Of a DNA stretch of 64,000 nucleotides, positions 17,530 through 26,247 are shown one piece after another. The DNA lies in the NCBI RefSeq assembly GCF_902859735.1, contig NZ_CADIJY010000006.1:1-64000 (forward strand), read 5' to 3'. Both the position numbers and the translations under genes were made by a program. The notes under the pieces are model-generated. The model ran no database searches. It saw only the letters and a list, made by a program, of their open reading frames with translations, and was not told the origin of the DNA. Each line of letters opens with the position of its first letter. The stretch's first letter is position 1. This DNA comes from Achromobacter aegrifaciens (lineage in GTDB: Bacteria; Pseudomonadota; Gammaproteobacteria; Burkholderiales; Burkholderiaceae_B).

Positions 17530-18639
17530 TTATCCCAGCGCGCGTCGGTATACGTCCAGTGTGGCGGCGGCGAAACGTTCCAGATTGAAGTCCCGCAGGC
17601 TGGTTTCCCGTGCCTGGGCGCCCATGGCGCGCACGGCATCGGGATGGTCCAGCATGAAACGCACCTTGGCCGTGATGGCGGGCACGTCGCGCGCGGGCAC
17701 GATCCAGCCGTCGACGCCATCGGTGACGTTCTCGGGCAGTCCGCCCGCGTCGCTGACCAGGGCGGGCAATCCCAAACCCATGATCTCGCGGCAGGCGAAC
17801 GACAGGGCTTCGCGGTAGGACAGCACGAAACCCGCATGGCAGGACGCCAGCGCCGCCCGCACGTCATCCAGCAAGCCGGGGAAACGGACCTGGTCGATCA
17901 TGCCCAACTCGCGCACCCGGGCAAGCTTGGCTTCGTTGGGCGGATCGCCCGCCACCATCAGCAGCACGCGCGAGCGGTCCTCGGGCGGCAAGGCGGCGAC
18001 CGCTGCCACCAGGTCCAGCCAGCCCTTGTCGTAGTCGGTGCCTCCCGCGCTGCCCAGCAGCAGCTTGCCCTGCCAGTCGGGCCCGAAGAAGATGGCGCGC
18101 AGCTTGTCCAGGCTTTCCGGCGGCGGCGGCGCGAAGAAATTGGTGTCGATGCCGTGGCGGATGGTGGTGATGGGACGCTGGCCATACGGCGATTGCTGCA
18201 TCAGGCCATGGACGTAGTCGCTGACCGCGATGGCATGGTCGGTGGCCAGCGCCACCCGCAACTTGTGGCCGAGGCTCGCCAGCGGATGGTCGTTGTGCTT
18301 GGTGAAGACGATGCGCGGGCGGCGGCGCATGCCCAGCGTGGCCAGCATGACCTGCTTGTGGTCGGCCGAGCCGTTGGCGTGGATGATGTCGAAACCGCCG
18401 GCCTTGATCAGCCGGCGCAACTGCGCGCGGTCCTTGAACCAGGACGAAGGCCGCGTGGTGTATTGCATGTCCTCCACCGTCACGCCCGGAATCGCCTTGG
18501 CGTAGCGGTACAGGCGGCTGGTGGCCGGCGCCGCGATCGTGATCTGGTGGTCCTTGGACAGGGCCTTGGCCAGATTGATGATGTAGGTGACGTGTCCGCC
18601 GCCGTTACCGCCGTGGAAGTTGGTGTAGAGGATCTTCAC
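17530..18639 (-). CDS. GT4-family glycosyltransferase (LPS core)
   Basis: This 369-residue GT-B enzyme has an N-terminal glycine-rich acceptor loop (HGGNGGGHVTYIINLAKAL) and the C-terminal donor motif REALSFACREIMGLGLPALVSD. It starts 4 bp inside the end of the WaaE-like gene, so the two are coupled. Its place in the cluster implies addition of one sugar to the LPS core; donor and linkage are unknown. Confidence 0.87.
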   Translation of the reverse strand: MKILYTNFHGGNGGGHVTYIINLAKALSKDHQITIAAPATSRLYRYAKAIPGVTVEDMQYTTRPSSWFKDRAQLRRLIKAGGFDIIHANGSADHKQVMLATLGMRRRPRIVFTKHNDHPLASLGHKLRVALATDHAIAVSDYVHGLMQQSPYGQRPITTIRHGIDTNFFAPPPPESLDKLRAIFFGPDWQGKLLLGSAGGTDYDKGWLDLVAAVAALPPEDRSRVLLMVAGDPPNEAKLARVRELGMIDQVRFPGLLDDVRAALASCHAGFVLSYREALSFACREIMGLGLPALVSDAGGLPENVTDGVDGWIVPARDVPAITAKVRFMLDHPDAVRAMGAQARETSLRDFNLERFAAATLDVYRRALG

Positions 18640-19388
18640 TTCTTCTTCTCGGCCAGGAACATCAGCTTCGAATAGCGGAAGAAGCTGCCGGCCGAGGCGA
18701 CGACGGCCAGCACCAGGCCGTGCTTGCCGTCCAGGAAGCCGCGCCGGATCAGGTAGATCCGCACAAAGGTCCAGAAGCCATGGCCCAGCGCGCCGAAGAC
18801 CGAGGTGCGCCGGCCCTTGGCGTACATCATGGCGGCGGCATCGGACGAATAGCGGTTGACCTTGGTGATCAGCGCATCCAGGTTGTCGTAGGGATAGTGG
18901 TGGAAATACCCGCGCATCTGCAGCGGCTTGCCGTTGGCCGGCACCACGCGTTCATGCACGGCCACGTCGTTGAACCGCGCCGTGCCGCGCTTGAACAGGC
19001 GCAGCACGTAATCGGGCCACCAGCCGCTGTGGCGGATGTCGCGGCCGCAGAAATTCGACAGGCGCGCGATCTCGTAGGCGTCGGCGCGCGGCGCGCGCAG
19101 CGCTTCCTGGATTTCCTGGGCCAGTTCCGGCGTGACGCGCTCGTCGGCGTCAATGGACAGCACCCAGTCGCCCGTGGCCAGATCCAGCGCGCGGTTCTTC
19201 TGCGGCCCGAAGCCGGGCCAGTCCGGGGTGACTTCCACCCTCGCGCCCAGGGCGCGCGCGACTTCGACGGTGCCGTCGGTGCTGCCCGAGTCCACCACGA
19301 TGAATTCATCGGCGAACGCCACGGACTTGAGGCAGGCGGCGATGTTGGCCGCCTCGTTCTTGGTGATGATGATGACAGATAGCTTCAT
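18636..19388 (-). CDS. waaE: GT2-family LPS core glycosyltransferase, WaaE/KdtX-like
   Basis: This 250-residue inverting glycosyltransferase has a GT-A fold. SVIIITKNEAANIAACLKS opens the domain, IVVDSGSTDGT binds nucleotide, and SIDADERV provides the DxD metal site. The length and sequence match the WaaE/KdtX group, which adds glucose to heptose I of the inner core in other bacteria. AGGAA lies 7 bp before the ATG at 19388. The start overlaps the upstream deacetylase stop as ATGA. An open frame continues far upstream but is not the coding frame there. Confidence 0.86.
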   Translation of the reverse strand: MKLSVIIITKNEAANIAACLKSVAFADEFIVVDSGSTDGTVEVARALGARVEVTPDWPGFGPQKNRALDLATGDWVLSIDADERVTPELAQEIQEALRAPRADAYEIARLSNFCGRDIRHSGWWPDYVLRLFKRGTARFNDVAVHERVVPANGKPLQMRGYFHHYPYDNLDALITKVNRYSSDAAAMMYAKGRRTSVFGALGHGFWTFVRIYLIRRGFLDGKHGLVLAVVASAGSFFRYSKLMFLAEKKK

Positions 19389-20233
19389 CCGCGATTCCTG
19401 AGACGCTTTTTCCAGGCTTTCCAGGCATGAAAGCGCGGCCCCCAGAAGGGATCGCGCGACAGCCAGATGCGCCGGTTCAGCCAGGAGCCGCCCTGGTTGC
19501 GCACCGCGAAACGATAGATGTGTTCGGGGTCCGCGCCGGGGGTGTTCTGGCCGAAAGGGTCGGTAGTGTACAAGTGCCGGAACCCGGCGGCCCGCGCCGC
19601 GGCCACGTAGTCCGCGTCGAAATAGCCTTGCGGCCAGCAGAGGTGGTCGCTGACCGAGCCGAGGCGGCTTGTCAGCGTCTCGCGGGAATCCTGCAATTCC
19701 TGGGCGATGCGGGCGCGCTTGGCGTCGACATCCGTGCCGCAGACCTTGTCCCAGCGGGTATGGGTATGCGTGTGGGAATGGAATTCGAACGTGCCTGCCG
19801 CCTGCATGGCCTCGATCTCGCTCCAGCGCAACATAGCTTCGTCGGTCCGGCCTGCCGCCACCAGTTGCTTGCAAGCGTCGTGGTCGGGCGTGGCGGGCAA
19901 GGGGACGCCCTGGCCCGCATGCGGGCGCACCGGCCCGTCGCCGATCCAGCCGGTGATCGTGAACAGCACCGCGCGCATGCCGTGGCGCGCCAGCACCGGG
20001 TGCGCATGCACCCAGTTGTTCAGGTAGCCGTCGTCGAAGGTGATCAGCACCGAGCGTTCGGGCGCGGCGGCGCCGGCGAGGTAGGCCGCGAACTGATCGG
20101 CCGACAAGGACTGGTAGCCGGCGCGGGCCAGGCGCGAGATCTGCGCCTCGAACACATCGGGCGTGGCGGCGATCATGCCGCCGGCCGGCGTGACGTGGTG
20201 ATACATCAGCACCGGAACGTTGGGTGCATTCAT
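19385..20233 (-). CDS. Polysaccharide deacetylase (CE4/NodB domain)
   Basis: The 282-residue NodB-fold protein starts MNAPNVPVLMYHHV. TFDDGYLNNW is the catalytic and metal Asp motif, FEFHSHTHTHTRWD contains the metal-binding HxxxH-type histidines, and WPQGYFD fits motif 3. No signal peptide is seen. The start at 20233 overlaps the upstream GT4 stop as ATGA. A deacetylase beside core glycosyltransferases fits formation of free glucosamine in Bordetella-type core. It is the second deacetylase in this cluster. Confidence 0.87.
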   Translation of the reverse strand: MNAPNVPVLMYHHVTPAGGMIAATPDVFEAQISRLARAGYQSLSADQFAAYLAGAAAPERSVLITFDDGYLNNWVHAHPVLARHGMRAVLFTITGWIGDGPVRPHAGQGVPLPATPDHDACKQLVAAGRTDEAMLRWSEIEAMQAAGTFEFHSHTHTHTRWDKVCGTDVDAKRARIAQELQDSRETLTSRLGSVSDHLCWPQGYFDADYVAAARAAGFRHLYTTDPFGQNTPGADPEHIYRFAVRNQGGSWLNRRIWLSRDPFWGPRFHAWKAWKKRLRNRG

Positions 20234-21327
20234 CCCGCGCGCTCCGCCAGCCATTTGGCATAGACGGCTTCGGTGGTTTCCGCCAGGCGGGCGGGCGAGA
20301 ACACGCCCTCGTCCCAGACCATCTTGCGGCCGGCCTCGCCCATGCTCCGCCGCAAACCGGCGTCGTCAATCAGGCGCACCAGGGCGGCGGTGAGCGCCTC
20401 GGGGTTCTTGGGCGGCACCAGGATGCCGGTTTCGCCGTCGCGGAACATTTCCGACACGCCGCCCACGTCCGTGCCGATGACGGGCAGGCCGCTGGCCTGC
20501 GCCTCGACGTAGACGGTGCCGGACGCTTCCTGCTGCGTGGCCAGCGCGAAGAGATCGAAGCCGGCCAGCAGGTTGGGCACGTCGCGCCGCATGCCCATCA
20601 GATGGATGCGGTCCTGCAGGCCCAGTTCGGCCACATAGGCCTGGGTCTGCTCGAACACCGGCGAACCGCCGCCGACGAACACCAGGTGCAGCTTGGGCCG
20701 GCTGGCCATCAGCGGCGCGATCGCGTCGATCAGGTCCTTGTGGCCCTTGGTGGCGCGCATGACGGCCACGCAGCCGACCACGATGTCGTCATCGGCCAGG
20801 CCGAGTTCTTCGCGCAACGTGGAGCGTTCCACGGGCGGCGGCAGCACGATGGGGGAATAGACGGTGGCTACCTTGCCAGCAGGCACGCCGCGGTCGATGA
20901 GGTGTTGGCGCACATGATCACTGACCGTCGTGACCCTGTGCGGCAGACAGGTGTAGGACCATAGCGACCCCACCTTGTTGGACAGGTGCCGGGTCCGCAC
21001 GATGAGCGGCGTCCCCGCCAGACGGCCGGCGGCGGCCGCGATGACCATGTCGCGCCGGCTGTGGGTATTGAGCACGTCGAAGCGTCCTTCGCGCAGGATG
21101 CCACGGATGGTGGCGATGCCCTTCAGGTAATTCACCGCGCCATCCATTTCCAGGGTGTGCACGGGAAAACCGGCATCCGACAGGCGTTCAGCCAAGAGCG
21201 CCTTGGGTTGGCAGATGGCTTCCACGTGATGGCCGCGCGCGCGCATGGCGGTCATCTCCTTGAAAATCCGGCCTTCCTGGCCGCCAAAGCTGGTTGCGGC
21301 TTCCGAGTGAACGATACGCATCGGCAT
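20230..21327 (-). CDS. GT4-family glycosyltransferase (LPS core)
   Basis: This 365-residue GT-B enzyme begins MPMRIVHSEAATSFGGQEGR. The donor-site motif is EASGTVYVEAQASGLPVIGTD, followed by GGVSEMFRDGETGILVPP. The ATG at 21327 overlaps the dnaE stop as TGATG, and GGAGG lies 10 bp upstream, which decides the start over the ATG two codons later. It is the first LPS-core gene after dnaE. Confidence 0.88.
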   Translation of the reverse strand: MPMRIVHSEAATSFGGQEGRIFKEMTAMRARGHHVEAICQPKALLAERLSDAGFPVHTLEMDGAVNYLKGIATIRGILREGRFDVLNTHSRRDMVIAAAAGRLAGTPLIVRTRHLSNKVGSLWSYTCLPHRVTTVSDHVRQHLIDRGVPAGKVATVYSPIVLPPPVERSTLREELGLADDDIVVGCVAVMRATKGHKDLIDAIAPLMASRPKLHLVFVGGGSPVFEQTQAYVAELGLQDRIHLMGMRRDVPNLLAGFDLFALATQQEASGTVYVEAQASGLPVIGTDVGGVSEMFRDGETGILVPPKNPEALTAALVRLIDDAGLRRSMGEAGRKMVWDEGVFSPARLAETTEAVYAKWLAERAG

Positions 21328-24300
21328 CAATAGGTGACCTCCACGCCATCCGGCTTGGTCCATTCATTCAGGTTGGCGAGCAGCGTGTCGGCCATGCGGA
21401 CGCGCCACTCCTCGCCCAGGCGGACCGTGCACAGGAAATTATTCTTGGTATAGACGATATCGACCGGCACGCCGGGAATGCCGTTTTCGGGTTCGGCCCG
21501 GAACGGATTCAGCATCTGCCTCAGGCGCGCCGCGTCGGCGCTGCCATTGAGCTTGACGCGCAGGGACTTGGCCCGGGCTTCGCGCGCCAGCTGCAGGTCG
21601 TAGAGCTGTTCCGCGACGATGCGCATGCCGCCGGAGTAGTCGTCATTGCTGACCTTGCCCTGGACGATGACGAGCTGGTCCTCGCGCAGGCGGTTGCGGT
21701 GCTTTTCGTAGAGCTCGTTGAAGACCGAGATTTCCACCTGCGCGGTGCCGTCGTCCAGCACCGCGAAAACCATCTTGCCGCGGCGGGTCATCATGACGCG
21801 CACGCTGGCCAGCACGCCGCACATCCATTGCAGGTCGCGCTGCGGCTCGACCCGCACCAGCTGCATCGGCACGATGCGACGCACTTCGTCGCGCCAAGCG
21901 TCGAACAGGTGGCCGCTGTAGTAATAGCCCAGCGCGGACTTTTCTTCCGTCAGCTTCTTGTGCAGGTCCCAGGGTGCGACCTTGGCCAGTTCGCCCGCCA
22001 CTACGTCGCCGCTGTCGTCGCCGAAGAGCGAGGCCTGGTTGGCGCTGCGGGCCGCCTGCTCGGCGGCTTCCATGGCGGTGGGCACCGAAGCCAGCATCGC
22101 GGCCCGGTTGGGCTCGATGGTATCGAAGGCGCCGGCCTTGATCAGGGCTTCGATGGTGCGCCGGTTGACGGCGTGCTTATTGACGCGGCGGCAGAAGTCG
22201 AACAGGTTCTGGAACGGGCCGGCTTCCTTGCGCGCGCGCAGGATTTCCTCGACCGCGCCCTGCCCCGTGCCTTTGACGGCGCCCAGGCCATAGCGCATGG
22301 TGCGCGGCGGCCTGCCTTTTTCAGTGTGCTTGTCGGCGACCGGCTCGAAGCGGTAGCCCGAGAAATTGACGTCAGGCGGCAGCACTTCGACGCCGTTGTC
22401 CTGGGCGTCGCGGCAGAAGATCTGGACCTTGTCGGTGTCGTCCATGTCCGAGGACATGGTCGCGGCCAGGAACTCGGTCGGATGGTATGCCTTGAGCCAG
22501 GCCGTCTGGTACGAGATCAGCGCGTACGCAGCCGAGTGCGACTTGTTGAAGCCGTAGCCCGCGAACTTCTCCATCAGGTCGAACAGCTTGACCGCCAGGT
22601 CCGGATCGTGGCCCTTTTCCTTGGCGCCCTGCTCGAACAATTCGCGGTGCTTGGCCATTTCCTCGGGCTTTTTCTTGCCCATGGCGCGCCGCAGCAGGTC
22701 GGCGCCGCCCAGCGAGTAGCCGCCGATGATCTGCGAGATCAGCATCACCTGTTCCTGGTAGACGATGACCCCGTAGGTGCTCTTGAGGGTGTTCTCCAGG
22801 TCGTCGTGGAAATAATCCACTGCGGCGCGGCCGTGCTTGCGATTGACGAAGTCGTCCACCATGCCCGATTCCAGCGGCCCCGGTCGATACAGGGCCAGCA
22901 TGGCGATGATGTCTTCGAAGGTGTTGGGCCGCAGCTTCTTCAGCAGTTCCTTCATGCCGCGCGATTCCAGCTGGAACACGGCGGTCGTGTTGGCGTCGCA
23001 CAGGATCTTGTAGGCGGCCGGATCGTCCAGCGCCAGGGCCATGACGTCGAAGTCGCGCTTGTCCTCGTTGAACTGGCGCACGTAGCGCACGGCCCAATCC
23101 AGGATGGTCAGGTTGCGCAGGCCCAGGAAGTCGAACTTCACCAGGCCGGCGGCCTCGACGTCGTCCTTGTCGAACTGCGAAACCGCGCTGTTTTCCTGGC
23201 CGGGCTGGCAATACAGCGGGCAGAAGTCAGTGAGCTTGCCCGGCGCGATGAGCACGCCGCCGGCGTGCATGCCGATGTTGCGGGTCAGGCCTTCCAGCGG
23301 CTGCGCCAGGTCCACCAGCGCGCGCACTTCCTCTTCCTGCTCGTAGCGGTCCTTGAAGGCGGGCTCGTCCTTCAGGGTGCGTTCGAGCGACCAGGGATCC
23401 ATCGGATTGAACGGAATCAGCTTGGACAGGCCGTCGCAGAACATGTACGGCATGTCCAGCACCCGGCCGGCGTCGCGCACCACGGCCTTGGCGCCCAGCG
23501 TGCCGAAGGTCGCAATCTGGCTCACGGCGGCTCGGCCGTACTTTTCCTTGACGTAGTCGATGACCCGTTCGCGGTTGTCCTGGCAGAAGTCGATATCGAA
23601 GTCGGGCATGGAGACCCGCTCGGGATTCAGGAAGCGCTCGAACAGCAAGTCGTAGCGGATCGGATCCAGGTCGGTAATGCCCAGGGCATAGGCCACCAGC
23701 GAGCCCGCGCCTGAACCCCGGCCCGGACCCACCGGCACGCCGTTGTTCTTACCCCAGTTGATGAAGTCCTGCACGATCAGGAAGTAGCCGGGGAAGCCCA
23801 TCTGGATGATGGTCTTGCATTCCCAGCGCAGGCGTTCGTAGTACTGCTCGCGCTTGGACTGGCGTTCGGCCTCGTCCGGGAACAGGAACGCCATGCGCTT
23901 TTCCAGGCCCTCTTCCGACAGCTGGACCAGGTAGTCGTCCAGGCTCACGCCGTCCGGCGTGGGGAAATTGGGCAGGCGCGGCTTGCCCAGCACCAGGCTG
24001 AGGTTGCAGCGTTTGGCGATTTCCACCGTGTTGGCCAGCGCCGAGGGCACGTCGGCGAAGCGCCGCGCCATTTCCTCGGAGCTAAGCAGGTATTGCTCCT
24101 TGCTGAACCGGCGCACGCGGCGCGGGTTGGCCAGGATTTCGCCTTCGGCGATGCAGACGCGGGCCTCATGCGCCTGGAATTCGAATTCGTCCAGGAATTG
24201 CACCGGATGCGTCGCCACCACCGGCAGGCCGGCCTCGCTCGCCAGGCGCATGGCGGCCTGGGTGTAGGCTTCGTCGCCGTCCATGCCGGCGCGCTGCAAC

Positions 24301-24821
24301 TCGATGTAGTAGCTGCCCGGGAACAGGTGCGCCCACTGGCGCGCCAGCGCCAGCGCCGACACGGCATTGCCCGCGTCCAGCGCCTGGCCCACGTCGCCGC
24401 CGCGCCCGCCCGACAGGGCAATCAGGCCCTCCTGCCCCTGCAGCCATTCGCGGCGGATCTCGGCGCGGCCCTTGCCCTGGTTCGTCAGGAAGGCTTTAGT
24501 CAGCAGTTCGCAAAGATTGAGGTAGCCCTGGTGGTTGCGCACCAGCAGCAGCAAGCGGAAAGGCTTGGCGGGGTCGTCGTCGTTGGACAGCCAGACATCG
24601 CAGCCGGCAATCGGTTTGATGCCGGCGCCGCGCGCGCCCTTGTAGAACTTGATCAGGCCGAACAGGTTCGACAGATCCGTCAAGGCGACGGCGGGCTGGC
24701 CCAGCTTGGCCACGCGCTTGATGAGGTCGGGGATGCGCACGATGCCGTCCACGACCGAAAATTCGGAGTGTACGCGCAGGTGAACAAATGGGGACGGGGT
24801 CGTTACGGCTTCTTCGGACAT
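21327..24821 (-). CDS. dnaE: DNA polymerase III alpha subunit
   Basis: This is the replicative polymerase catalytic subunit. The 1164 residues are of normal length. An N-terminal PHP domain (about 10-280, FVHLRVHSEFSVVDG) precedes the polymerase core with GPGRGSGAGSLVAYALGI (366-383) and the active-site motif PDFDIDF (406-412). HhH, OB-fold and C-terminal tau-binding regions follow. The start is preceded by a divergent region shared with lpxO. Translational overlap with the downstream LPS cluster suggests they are at least partly co-transcribed. Confidence 0.97.
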   Translation of the reverse strand: MSEEAVTTPSPFVHLRVHSEFSVVDGIVRIPDLIKRVAKLGQPAVALTDLSNLFGLIKFYKGARGAGIKPIAGCDVWLSNDDDPAKPFRLLLLVRNHQGYLNLCELLTKAFLTNQGKGRAEIRREWLQGQEGLIALSGGRGGDVGQALDAGNAVSALALARQWAHLFPGSYYIELQRAGMDGDEAYTQAAMRLASEAGLPVVATHPVQFLDEFEFQAHEARVCIAEGEILANPRRVRRFSKEQYLLSSEEMARRFADVPSALANTVEIAKRCNLSLVLGKPRLPNFPTPDGVSLDDYLVQLSEEGLEKRMAFLFPDEAERQSKREQYYERLRWECKTIIQMGFPGYFLIVQDFINWGKNNGVPVGPGRGSGAGSLVAYALGITDLDPIRYDLLFERFLNPERVSMPDFDIDFCQDNRERVIDYVKEKYGRAAVSQIATFGTLGAKAVVRDAGRVLDMPYMFCDGLSKLIPFNPMDPWSLERTLKDEPAFKDRYEQEEEVRALVDLAQPLEGLTRNIGMHAGGVLIAPGKLTDFCPLYCQPGQENSAVSQFDKDDVEAAGLVKFDFLGLRNLTILDWAVRYVRQFNEDKRDFDVMALALDDPAAYKILCDANTTAVFQLESRGMKELLKKLRPNTFEDIIAMLALYRPGPLESGMVDDFVNRKHGRAAVDYFHDDLENTLKSTYGVIVYQEQVMLISQIIGGYSLGGADLLRRAMGKKKPEEMAKHRELFEQGAKEKGHDPDLAVKLFDLMEKFAGYGFNKSHSAAYALISYQTAWLKAYHPTEFLAATMSSDMDDTDKVQIFCRDAQDNGVEVLPPDVNFSGYRFEPVADKHTEKGRPPRTMRYGLGAVKGTGQGAVEEILRARKEAGPFQNLFDFCRRVNKHAVNRRTIEALIKAGAFDTIEPNRAAMLASVPTAMEAAEQAARSANQASLFGDDSGDVVAGELAKVAPWDLHKKLTEEKSALGYYYSGHLFDAWRDEVRRIVPMQLVRVEPQRDLQWMCGVLASVRVMMTRRGKMVFAVLDDGTAQVEISVFNELYEKHRNRLREDQLVIVQGKVSNDDYSGGMRIVAEQLYDLQLAREARAKSLRVKLNGSADAARLRQMLNPFRAEPENGIPGVPVDIVYTKNNFLCTVRLGEEWRVRMADTLLANLNEWTKPDGVEVTY

Positions 24822-24961
24822 AAAGGGAATTGTACCTAGTCAATGCGGTCCAAGCCGAGGCCTGTGCGCTCGCGCAAAGGACTACGCAAGCGCCTGTGTA
24901 ACAATACACGTTGCACGTCATCTTCCATTGTTGACATGAGATTTACGCACGAGATTCACCT

Positions 24962-25861
24962 ATGAAATGGCTAATTCCCGGGATCTGGCTGAGCGCCATC
25001 CTGTTTGCGCACTTCCGCGGCCGCGTCAAGCTGCCGCTGGGCCGCCAATTGCTGGACCATTCCGTACTGCTAGCCCCCGTCAACGCCTTCATGGTGCTGA
25101 CCTCGCGGGTTCCCACCACGCCCTACCTGACGACCAGCGAAATCGCCGAACTCAAGGTGCTGGACGACAACTGGGAAACGATCCGCGAAGAAGCCCAACA
25201 GATGGCCGAGCTGCGCCGCATCAAGGCCGCCGACACTCATAACGACATCGGCTTCAATTCCTTCTTCAAGTACGGCTGGAAGCGTTTCTACCTGAAGTGG
25301 TACGACGCGCGCCACCCGTCCGCCGAAGAACTCTGCCCCAAGACCGTCGCCATCCTGAAGACCCTGCCCAAGGTCAAGGCCGCGATGTTCGCCGAACTGC
25401 CGCCGGGCGGCCAGTTGAACCCGCACCGCGACCCGTTCGCCGGGTCCCTGCGCTACCACCTGGGCCTGGTCACCCCGAACGACGACGGCTGCCACATCAT
25501 CGTCGACGGCGAACACTACAGCTGGCGCGACGGCGAAAGCGTGGTTTTTGACGAAACCTACGTGCACGAAGCCTACAACCACACCGACCAGAACCGCATC
25601 ATCCTGTTCTGCGACGTGGAGCGCCCGCTGAAGTGGCGCTGGGCCGAAGCCTTCAACCGCTGGTTCGGCCGCGTCGTCATGTCCGCCGCCAGCTCGCCCA
25701 ACGACGGCGGCGACCAGACCGGCGCCATCAACAAGCTGACCCACGCCCACTGGGTCATCGACCAGAAGCGCAAGGCCTTCAAGGCCTGGAACCGCAATGT
25801 CTACAAGGCCACCAAGTACGGCCTGATCGCCCTGGTGGTCGTGGGCTTCCTGGCCCTGTAA
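24962..25861 (+). CDS. lpxO: Lipid A hydroxylase LpxO (aspartyl/asparaginyl beta-hydroxylase family)
   Basis: LpxO is an Fe(II)/2-oxoglutarate dioxygenase that 2-hydroxylates a secondary acyl chain of lipid A at the inner membrane. The 299-residue protein has the iron-binding HRD (His155, Asp157) and His202 in YVHEAYNH; Arg212 probably binds 2-oxoglutarate. Hydrophobic segments at the N terminus (about 2-17) and C terminus (about 286-299) can anchor it. Family and length match LpxO of other Gram-negatives. It is monocistronic, divergent from dnaE. Confidence 0.9.
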   Translation: MKWLIPGIWLSAILFAHFRGRVKLPLGRQLLDHSVLLAPVNAFMVLTSRVPTTPYLTTSEIAELKVLDDNWETIREEAQQMAELRRIKAADTHNDIGFNSFFKYGWKRFYLKWYDARHPSAEELCPKTVAILKTLPKVKAAMFAELPPGGQLNPHRDPFAGSLRYHLGLVTPNDDGCHIIVDGEHYSWRDGESVVFDETYVHEAYNHTDQNRIILFCDVERPLKWRWAEAFNRWFGRVVMSAASSPNDGGDQTGAINKLTHAHWVIDQKRKAFKAWNRNVYKATKYGLIALVVVGFLAL

Positions 25862-25866
25862 GACAA

Positions 25867-25888
25867 GGCGCCCGGACATCCGGGCGCC
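25867..25888 (+). terminator. Hairpin after lpxO without T-run
   Basis: GGCGCCCGG (25867-25875) pairs perfectly with CCGGGCGCC (25880-25888) around ACAT, 5 bp after the lpxO stop. There is no T-run, so termination here is likely inefficient or Rho-assisted. Confidence 0.5.
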
Positions 25889-25902
25889 CCCCGTCAGCCA
25901 GA

Positions 25903-26210
25903 TCGCGCAAGCGCCCACCGCCACAACGCAAGACACCGCGTATGCCATTTTTGGCCGCCCGGGCGGCCAAAAATGGCGGGCCCCGCAAACCTCTTCCCCA
26001 GCCACGGCTTCAACATCGCGACGCCCCAAGACGCTTGTAGCCCGTCGGCGCGGGCGGCGTGGCGGCGAGCAACCTCGACGCGCCCGAGGGAATCGGAAGG
26101 AACCGCCGCAGGCGGTGACGACGATGACGACGGGGTAGTCCGGAGCGAACGCTCCGGACCGCAATCGTGGGCGCGAGCCGCCACGCCGCCTGCGCCGACG
26201 GGCGGCCTAC
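25903..26210 (-). repeat. Structured intergenic repeat, copy A
   Basis: This 308-bp element lies between the convergent lpxO and hrpA genes. Read in the hrpA direction it begins GTA then GGCC. A long arm follows (26202-26177) that pairs with 26066-26041 over 26 bp with one G-T. The conserved core holds hairpin a (26138-26159, stem GTCCGGAGC/GCTCCGGAC) and hairpin b (26102-26116, stem ACCGCC/GGCGGT). Beyond it lies a perfect 34-bp palindrome (25944-25977, half GCCATTTTTGGCCGCCC) flanked by CGCAAGACACCGCGTA (25927-25942). Copies B and C have the same plan. Just before it, CGAAAAAACCAC occurs twice (26210-26221 and 26228-26239), giving T-runs in the hrpA direction. Confidence 0.85.
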
Positions 26211-26247
26211 GAAAAAACCACCGCCCGCGAAAAAACCACAAAAGCAA

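Noticed and set aside
18636-20369. One long minus-strand frame spanning the WaaE-like gene and beyond
   Set aside because: Only the part from 19388 encodes the GT2 enzyme; the rest is an out-of-frame shadow of the deacetylase.
21294-23714. Long open frame (over 800 codons) on the plus strand opposite dnaE
   Set aside because: It is antisense to a clearly coding dnaE, has low-complexity composition typical of high-GC shadow frames, and matches no family.
25894-26247. Small open frames inside the three repeat copies, often sharing Asp-rich stretches and SERSGPQS
   Set aside because: The same peptides recur because the DNA repeats, the conservation follows stems rather than codons, and frames are open on both strands; such proteins are probably misannotations.
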